Source of the DNA: Adiantum capillus-veneris
Taxonomy: Eukaryota; Streptophyta; Polypodiopsida; Polypodiales; Pteridaceae
Direction of reading: 5' to 3'
Assembly: GCA_014529385.2 (NCBI GenBank)
Contig: CM043950.1
Span: 65,180,935-65,244,934 of the forward strand
DNA: 64,000 bases
Below the pieces are notes generated by a model. It did no database searches. It worked only from the letters and a program-made list of their open reading frames with translations, and was not told the origin of the DNA. Shown here piece by piece: positions 56,580-64,000 of the stretch. Position 1 is the first letter of the stretch; each line of letters starts with the position of its first letter. A program made the translations under genes and the position numbers.

Positions 56580-57540
56580 CTGGAGAACTAGCAATCAAAC
56601 AAATCTTTAAGAAAGCTTAGCTTAATGAATTCAATGGCATAGGAAAGATGGGCAAAGATTTGGAAGCATTAATTGAAATACTCAAAGAAGTCTTTGCCTT
56701 ATGGGACCGTTTTGACAAAGAAAAGGTGAAGATAGCCATCCTGTAATTTTGCAGTTTTGCAAAGCTATGGTGAAACATTGTACATTTAGACTCATACGGA
56801 TGAATGCGTAATTTTATGGAAGGATGTTTGTGCACAAGATGAGGAGAGGTATTATTCTCCTCACTACAATATGAGGAAGAAGATGGAATTCTATGGTTTC
56901 AAGCAACATGAAGTAGACAAACCAGTTTTGATCGTGGACGAGTACAAAGAGAAATTCTTGCATCTCATAAATATGCTCAAGGGGTGATGGCTGACACATT
57001 AAAGATGAATTTTATTGAGGACTTGTGAGAAGTGTTGATGTTTCAAGTGAAGGGTGTAGGTTGTGTTTATTTCTTTGATGTTGTCGTAAACACCAAAACT
57101 CGAGAAATAGACTAGGAGGATGCTTTTGATGAGCCATCATTCTAATAATGTTGCAACAAAGCTACAAAACCCACCTAAGTTTTTTCAAAATTGGCAAGGT
57201 CATAATGCATAGCAGTGACGAGGCCCGCCTAGTCAATCTTTTTTAAATTGGTAGGGTCACAATGCATAAGAGCGACGAGAAGGACCATTCCCTAATGGGG
57301 GAAAGGAAAATGACAACCAAAAGAAGCTACCTCCAACGCACTAGTAGCAAGAAATAGAGTTCCTCAAAAGAAATCAAAGACTTGGATTATGCTTTTGATA
57401 CAAAGATTAAGGCCACTGGACTTTTGAATACCCAAACAAAGTGATCAATAAGGTAGTACGGGCCAAGATGGCTGAAGTGGAGACTATTGGTGATGTGAAT
57501 GATAAAGGTAAGGCATTTGATTCTCCTTCATGATTCTTTA
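56580..57540 (+). pseudogene. degraded gag of third gypsy element
   Basis: Readable pieces: LNEFNGIGKMGKDLEALIE, FDKEKVKIAIL and YAQGVMADTLKMNFIEDL, in several frames, followed by A/Q-rich remnants. No zinc knuckle seen. Confidence 0.45.
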
Positions 57541-57599
57541 TGTCTTTAGTCCATCATTTAAAAGCCTCCGTGGTTAAATATGCGGATTTTTAAAAAAAT

Positions 57600-59510
57600 T
57601 CTAAAATTGAAATTTTAATCAATTCGGTATTGCATGATCATCACTTGTATGCAAAACTAAGTAAGTGCTTCTTTTCTAAGGAAGAAATTGTATATCTAGG
57701 AAGGGTAATCTCTAACGAGTGCATTCACATTGATCTCGATGAGATAAGGTCAAGGCAATTGTAGATTGGTCGACACCAAAAACTATGAGAGAGGTGAGGA
57801 GTCTCTTGGGGTTGGTACAGTATGAGTGAGCACATATTACGGATTTCTAATATTGTGAGCCCTTTAACTAGACTAATTAAGAAAAACAAAACTTTTGTAT
57901 GGTTTCAAGCATGTCAAGATGCATTTGAAATACTTAAAGAAAAGGTGGCTGAAAATTGTATTTTGAAAATTCTAGAATTAGGGAAACCTTTTGTGGTAAC
58001 ACGTGATGTAAGTGGAGAACAATTGGGACGTGTTTTATGTCAAGAGGGAAGAGTTGTTGCATATGAATCTAGAAAGTTAGGAACACATGAAGTAACATAT
58101 ATTGTGCATGATCTGGAATTGAAATCTATTGTTCATGCTTGGAAACAATGTCATTATTGTTTCTTGGTGTGAAATTTGAATTAAAGAGTGATCATCAGAG
58201 TTTAAAAGTATATTTTCACACAACCATTACTCAAGAATAGGTAGAAGCGCTGGCTTCAACTATTGTGAGTACAATTTTGAAATTAAATATTTGGAAAAGG
58301 AAGAGAACAAGGTCACCGATGCCTTGAGTTGAAGGCTTATGTGTAATCTTCTTTCTATTGTACCAAGTGATTTGATTGATCAAGTTCAAAGTGAAATGAG
58401 CAATGATCAAGGAAAGAGAACAAGGTTTCCGATGCCTTGAGTCAAAGCCTATGTGTAATCTACTTTCTATTGTATGCAGTGATTTGATTGATCAAGTTCG
58501 AATTGAAATAAATAATGGTCCTTTCTACTCTAACATTATCTCTCTTTTCTGAATTCTCATGTTGGAGAGATGTTTGAGGAAAATTTTCATTTGTATAAGA
58601 GTAACTATATTATCATGATCACTTGTATATGTCTGCAAATTCCTTTTTGAAACAACAAATTTTGTGGGAAAGTCATGACACTCCATTTGTAGGATATCCT
58701 GATTTTAATAAGACATATGCTAAAGTGAAAAGCTCATTTTTTTGGTTGAGCATGTGAGGTTGTATATACATGAATGCTTACAATGTTAACATGTGAAGGT
58801 TGAGAAAAAACACTTATTTGGTGAGTTACATCCTCTAGATGTACCAGGTAAAAAGTGGGAATCCATATCAATGGACTTCATCACTGCATTACCTACAACT
58901 AGAGTGAATTTTGACACTATTTTTGTTGTGGTTGATAGACTAACAAAAATGGAACATATTTTTTCCAATAAAGAAAAAAATAACTACTTTGCATTATTCT
59001 AAATTATTTATTAGGGAGATTTTTGGATTTCAAGGTATGTCCAAGAGCATTGTGTTTAACTTTGGCTGCAAAGTCACCTCTAATTCTTGGAAGGCTACAT
59101 TTCAAGCCATAGGAACACAACTAAGAATGAGCACTACTTTTCATCCTCAAATAGATAGGGAAACTAAAAGGGTAAATTGGGTATTGAAGGATATGCTTAG
59201 GATGTATGTGAGTGAGACGCAAATTAATTGGGTGAATTACTCGTCTTTAGTTGAGTTTGCTTATAACAATTCTTGGCATGCATCTATTCAAATGGCACCT
59301 TTTGAAGAAATATGTGATTGTAATTGTTTCACTCCTGTAAATTTTCTAGATCCTGAGAATAAGGTAAAATTCTCTAAGAGAGAATGGATTTAGAACTGTC
59401 CAAGATGAGGCATCACATTAAGGAAGCCCAAAAAAAGCAAAAATTGTATTATGATAAGCATAGGAGACCATTATCCTTTGATTTAGGAGATTTGGTTTTC
59501 TTAAAGGTTA
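57600..59510 (+). pseudogene. degraded RT-RNase H-integrase of third gypsy element
   Basis: RT end LYAKLSKCFFSKEEIVYLG, RNase H (FVVTRDVSGEQLGRVLCQEG, VAYESRKLG; 57,822-58,172), a duplicated stretch near 58,300-58,500, and integrase pieces: [35 protein letters not shown] and AFQAIGTQLRMSTTFHPQ. In the integrase the second catalytic Asp (S-D-R-D in relatives) reads F-N-F-G, so the active site is lost. The C-terminal piece KKQKLYYDKHRRPLSFDLGD is cut off just before the 3' LTR. Confidence 0.75.
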
Positions 59511-59511
59511 T

Positions 59512-59951
59512 TCCTAAGCTTATTATTTTTTTAGATTTTTACGTCTTGGATATTTTTAATGCCATTTTGTGGTTGTGTTTAGGACTCCTCCTTTAAGTCG
59601 TATTTTTGCCTTACTTTCCTAAAAGTCTAGAGTCGACTATGAAAATAGCCACATTTTGGCTATCTATTTTGGGAGACGGCTTTATCATCAGGAAAGATTG
59701 CAATGTGATTGTGAGTGGGAGTGTGAGCGAGATTGTGATTGCAAGTGTGTGTGAGATTGGGATTGGGAGTGAAAGTGAGGCATATTCAGAGTGAGATAGT
59801 TTGGGGATGGTCGCAATGTTATGATACGAGGTAAGCTCCTTCTGTAATCATCAAAATATTAATAAAATTTTTCTATTTTGTTCCATCTATTTTTTGTACT
59901 CTATCAATTTCTATTTTATCTATCTTTTTTGCTTTCCCATGTCGTGTCACA
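59512..59951 (+). repeat. 3' LTR of third gypsy element
   Basis: Ends GTCGTGTCACA at 59,951; pairs with the 5' LTR. Left edge approximate because the upstream coding tail is deleted. Confidence 0.65.
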
Positions 59952-61200
59952 ACGTGGGTGACACTCTTCAAACTTTTGTAAAACAACAGTGTTACATGAT
60001 GCACAAGGAAAACAAGGTGTATCATTTATTCCATCTAGGTATTCCTTAGTTGTGAGGTTGAAGACTCAATGCATCGAGGCTGAGATCGTATGGTTTGCCA
60101 CATATTATAAATCTTAGTTTGCACTTGTTTTGAAGTGTAAAAGTAGAGAATTAGGCTTTCTAGTTTAGATGCAATTTCTTTGTCATGCAATTGGGAGCTT
60201 CTTTGGTCAATCAACACGTCAAAAACCATGATTACAAGAGTGTTCCCAAGAAAGAGAATATGATTGTATGTTTGATCAATAAAAGCCTCAACTGAAGAGA
60301 GTAGAAAAATCTATAGGCAAAGGCTAGAGAGCTATTAGGCTAGATGGTAGAGCAAAAGTAGATGGCCTCAAAGATTCCACAAGAACTACTTTGAGAAACC
60401 ACACTTATACTTGGTTACATGGCCTTCTTTTTCAATTGTAAAATGCCAACTTTATTGAGATTAATGAGAAAGTATTTCAAATCAATGAGGTTGTCCTCAT
60501 AAAGCTCAAGAAAAGGGAAACAAAGACAAAGAACACCATTTTAGATGACATGGGAAAATCTCACAATTTTGGGGTTAATTTCAATGCCAATGGAGTCCTA
60601 TTTCCCGTTTGATTTGAGAAAATGTTGTTTAGTCTAGGGATGCCATAAATAAGGTTTGTTGTTGAGTCGTGTTACATTAAATAAAGAGATAGATTCTCAA
60701 GGAAATGGAGAAAATGGTGGTGTTGAAAAACGCCTTCTTTCCAATCAAAATTTTTATTTCTAATAAACACCTCATAAAATCATACATAGGCATGGAAGAT
60801 GAAAACACACACCAAGATATGAATATGAAATGCTTTTCATTTTCTCCTATTAAGCTAGCTTGTGCCTTCTCCACAAGATTGGATGGGATCTTAATTGATT
60901 CAACAAGTCTTCCACTAGGTGGAGTCCATGACCACACAACTACATCAACACACTCCCAATGCTTTGGATATTTTTCCAACAATCCTCATACTAATCCTGG
61001 ATTGTGGGATTTCTTTTTGTGTGTTTTGGTGTCTAGTATTGATGTAAATTTTCTTGTAGTTAGGAGATGAGCTTTCTATATCAATGACTCTGTAACTCCC
61101 AGCCATAATAGATATTTACTTCGTTAGCGTAGAAAGCAAATTTTCAGTTCTGGCTCCACGTTCGTCCACCTGGCATTAAGCCCATAATCAAAATCTGGGT
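59952..61200. other. intergenic stretch without recognised gene
   Basis: The longest frame (60,705-61,070, plus) has no recognisable motifs. No repeats or element ends identified. Confidence 0.3.
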
Positions 61201-61230
61201 CGTTCGTAGAAAAGCAAATGGCCGAGAAAT

Positions 61231-62070
61231 TTAAAGAGTGAGAGACTCAGACGCGCAAGGAAACGCGATGCAGCAGGGATGGAGGGCCGTGAGTAGGTTG
61301 GGATTTTTGCGTAATTCGCCCTTGTAGCAGCAAGCCGGGAAGAACCAGAAACCAGTACTGGGGACCTTTCGAACCCTGGTTATATTCTGCAGAACATCAA
61401 GCTGGAGGGTACTTCGGATTCTTGCCGACGTGATGAGCACGGACCGTTCAACGCATCTTTTAGCTGATGCTATTAGGCTGTTGGCGATGCAGACGGCAGA
61501 GGCCGATGAATGCACAACTTCTTTTGTCAACAGTCCATAACTAACAATATCCTTGTGAATTTTTTTGCCCCTATCAGCTTCTTGCGTAGTGCAACATGCC
61601 TTAAAGATGAAAGCATGGGCGATTCCATCTGGAGCGATTCCTCGCTTTGCATCTCCTGAGAACACCTTTCAAACCCTAGTTATATTCTGCAGATCATCAA
61701 GCTGGAGGGTACTTTGGATGCTTGCCGACGTGATGAGCAAGGACCATTCAACACATTTTTTAGCTGATGCTATTAGGCTGTTGGCGATGCAGGCGGCAGA
61801 GGCTGATGAATGCACAACTTCTTTTGTCAGCAGTCCCTAACTAACAATCTTCTTGTGAAATTTTTTGCCCCTATCATCTTCTTGCGTAGTGCAACATGCC
61901 TTAAAGATGAATGCATGGGTGATTCCATCTGGAGCGATTCCTCGCTTTGCATCTCCTGAGAACAACCTAGGTTTTCCTAGCCTACCACATTTGGCATACA
62001 TGTACTGAGATCTTCCAAGCAAAGCAAACCAATGAGAGTTCAAGTGCTGGTATGCAACATTGAACAACAA
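61231..62070 (-). pseudogene. PPR fragment, tandemly duplicated, minus strand
   Basis: Two copies of the same piece run leftward from about 62,070 and 61,670. Each has GDAKRGIAPDGI followed by HAFIFKACCTTQE and RGKK-HK-IVSYGLL; the right copy is preceded by MYAKCGRLGKPR. These are the helix pattern of P/L/S-type pentatricopeptide motifs, which bind RNA in chloroplasts and mitochondria. The two copies are about 300 bp apart and close to identical. Neither has a start codon context or a C-terminal E/DYW domain. Confidence 0.65.
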
Positions 62071-62299
62071 TCTACTTCTAAATCCTCTTGCATCCTCAAT
62101 TCCTCAAGCACACATCTTGGACACATCACAAACTTTCAAGCTTGTCAAGCTCATGAGCACCCCAGCCAAGGTATACTCACGAAAGCATAAGGAGTTCTTG
62201 ATCGGCTTCATGTCCGAACTGTCTTCACTATTACAGCAGATAAGCCCAATATGGTTGTTGCAAGAAAGCACTATGTTCTTCTCACTGCATGAGAAATGA

Positions 62300-63790
62300 A
62301 GGCCTCTTTCCAATTGTTCAAATGCAATCACTTATGCTTGCACCTTGAAGGTGTATGGTCTTATGCAAGACGTTGACATGGGTGAGAGAATTCACGATAA
62401 CAGTACTGGTCAAGGGCTATTGGAAAGTGCTTGGTAGTGCTTTGATCGATGTCCTCATGAAAGCACAAAAATCTCCTTGTCCAAAATATTGGAGTGCATT
62501 GATTGCATGATGTACCCATCAAGAACCTTCTGTAATAACAAACCTCCCTTGCCACAATGACGTGCATCTTGAAGGCATGTGGCTCTATGCAAGATGCTGA
62601 TATGGGCACAAAAATTCACAAATATTCTGATGTTGAAAAAAGATGTCGTGCTTGGAATTGTCTTGCTCAATATGTATGCCAGATGTGGTGCAATTGAGAA
62701 AGAACAGAAAGTGCTTGAGGAGCTTCCTATCCAGAATGTCGCCTCCTTGGAATACACTGATTGCGGGATGTGCACAACAACAGCAAGACCAGAAAGCTCT
62801 AGGACATTTTTAGTGGATGCAAAGAAAGATTAGTCACCTATACTTTGGTCTTGAAGGCTATGCTTACATCTTGAAGGCATGTGGCTCTATGCAAGTGCCT
62901 GAGGAGCTTCTTATCCAGAGTGTGGACTCTTGGAATGCATTGATTGCAAGATATGCCGCATAGGGATAGGGCCAAAAAGCTCTAGTTTGTTTTAAACATA
63001 TGCAAAACGAGGGTGTATCTCCAGTTGCAATCACCTACACATGCATCTCGAAAGGCATATGCAAAATGAGGGTGTCTCTCCAGTTGCAATCACCTACACA
63101 TGCATCTTGAAAGGCATGTGGCTCTACACAAGATGCTGCTATGAACACAAAAATTCACAAAGATGCTGATGTTGAAAAAAGATGTCGTGCTTGCCCCTGT
63201 CTCGGTCGATATGTATACCAAATGTGACGCGGTTGAGAAAGCACAAAAAGTTCTTGAGGAAGTTCCTGTCCAAAATGTCGCCTCTTGGAGTACACTAATT
63301 GCGGGACATGATTAACAAGACTGGGACCAAAAAGTTCTAGGCTCTTTTCAACGGATGCAAAGCAAGTGTATCTCTCTAGTTGGCAATCACATATGCATGC
63401 ATCTTGAAGGCATGTGGATCTACGCCAAGATGCTGATGTGGGCACAAAAATTCACAAAGATGATGATGTTGAAAAAAGATATCGTGCTTGGCACTGCCTT
63501 GGTCGATATGTATGCCAAATGTGGTGCACTTAAGAAAGCACACCAAGTGCTTGAGGCACTTCCTATTTAAATGCAAGTCTTGGAATGTATTGATTGTGGG
63601 ATACACGCGATAGGAGCAAGGCCAGAAAGCTCTATGCCATTTTCACGGATGCATCTCTTCAAATTCAATCTGAATGCAAATGCTTGCACCTTGAAGGCCA
63701 GTGACCTTCCACGAGCCGTTGACATAGGTGAGCATTGTCGAGAAATTTGCGGTCTTGCCAGGAAAGCACCGGGCTTATGGCTGTGAGAGT
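62300..63790 (+). pseudogene. PPR-protein pseudogene, plus strand
   Basis: Repeats of one PPR block in several frames: CILKACGSMQDADMGTKIH, KKDVVLGIVLLNMYARCGAI, KKDVVLAPVSVDMYTKCDAV, KDIVLGTALVDMYAKCGALK (63,355-63,570), with K-A-H/Q-K-V-L-E-x-L-P-I and A-S-W linkers. This is the motif order of plant PLS-class PPR editing factors, whose many copies are a fern trait as I recall. At least ten stops or frameshifts; no E or DYW domain reached. The last readable piece ends with TGA near 63,786. Confidence 0.8.
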
Positions 63791-64000
63791 TTGTGAGAGA
63801 ACTCAACAAAAACTATATGAAGGGGTTAAACCATAGATGCCATGAAGAATAGGGTTTGGAAAGAAGTGCAATCAAAGAAGACTCACTCTTTCTCTCTTGC
63901 ACTCACACACACAAAGAAAGAACGCAAAAGAGAATGTCAAAACAATATGAAGATGAAAACATCAAGGCTATGGTCATATCGTATCATGGGTAATATGAAA
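63791..64000. other. window end, nothing recognised
   Basis: Contains a CTCTTTCTCTCTTGCACTCA stretch and no coding signal. Confidence 0.3.

Larger units (their letters stand above)
55870..59951 (+). mobile_element. third Ty3/gypsy element with both LTRs
   Basis: Two related segments of about 440 bp bound it (55,870-56,319 and 59,512-59,951). A TGGTATCAGAG primer site is at 56,322-56,332. The internal region encodes degraded gag, RT, RNase H and integrase. LTR divergence is clearly higher than in the 10.5-19.3 kb element, so it is older. The internal region is shortened; protease and most of RT are not recognisable. Confidence 0.75.

Overview
The window looks like repeat-rich plant nuclear DNA, most likely from a fern. 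Three things point there: GT-AG-bounded exon pieces, plant-type Ty3/gypsy, Ty1/copia, LINE and Helitron remnants, and broken PPR repeats (61-63.8 kb) with the V-D-M-Y-A-K-C-G style that is abundant in ferns. The fern assignment is inference; nothing here is bacterial or organellar. I see one fairly coherent host-like ORF (an FCP1/NIF-type phosphatase-fold protein, 4.2-5.1 kb). Almost everything else is mobile or decayed.

Layout. 0-1.2 kb: a small TA-flanked MITE and a LINE fragment. 1.3-4.0 kb: a spliced, decayed RING-finger gene with a 19-bp minisatellite in one intron. 4.2-5.1 kb: the FCP1-like ORF. 5.2-8.05 kb: a (GA)n plus 33-bp repeat array split by a 5'-truncated LINE on the minus strand. 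8.1-21.3 kb: a minus-strand, four-exon transposase-like gene with W-S-D-G and G-H-G-K motifs. Its large intron carries an 8,782-bp Ty3/gypsy element (10,481-19,262) with two 1,619-bp LTRs and a 6-bp target duplication. 21.7-25.8 kb: a nearly full-length but broken L1-type LINE. 25.9-27.4 kb: a compressed copia remnant.

28.6-40.1 kb is a nest of gypsy-type pieces. It holds a tRNA-Asp-type primer site, a head-to-head pair of gypsy pol fragments forming an inverted repeat of about 1.1 kb, an integrase-LTR-gag junction, and a tandem array (period about 275 bp) centred on a 20-bp perfect palindrome. 40.2-41.8 kb: a decayed spliced gene of unknown function. 42.2-42.8 kb: a minisatellite. 43.0-43.5 kb: a TIR element with a tRNA-like core. 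43.6-44.4 kb: a broken ORF whose N-terminus copies the histone H3 tail, cut by a minus-strand copia element (44.4-50.5 kb); a Ulp1-protease-like fragment follows at 51.1 kb. 53.5-55.6 kb: a minus-strand Helitron-type Rep/PIF1 helicase relic. 55.9-60.0 kb: a third gypsy element with both LTRs. 61.2-63.8 kb: PPR pseudogene pieces on both strands.

The genes do not form a pathway. The coherent story is layered insertion and decay: many of the nonsense codons sit where a related copy or the local reading frame expects CAG, which fits loss of methylated cytosine. The least familiar object is the transposase-like gene split by the gypsy element. Coordinates of exon and repeat edges were read by eye.
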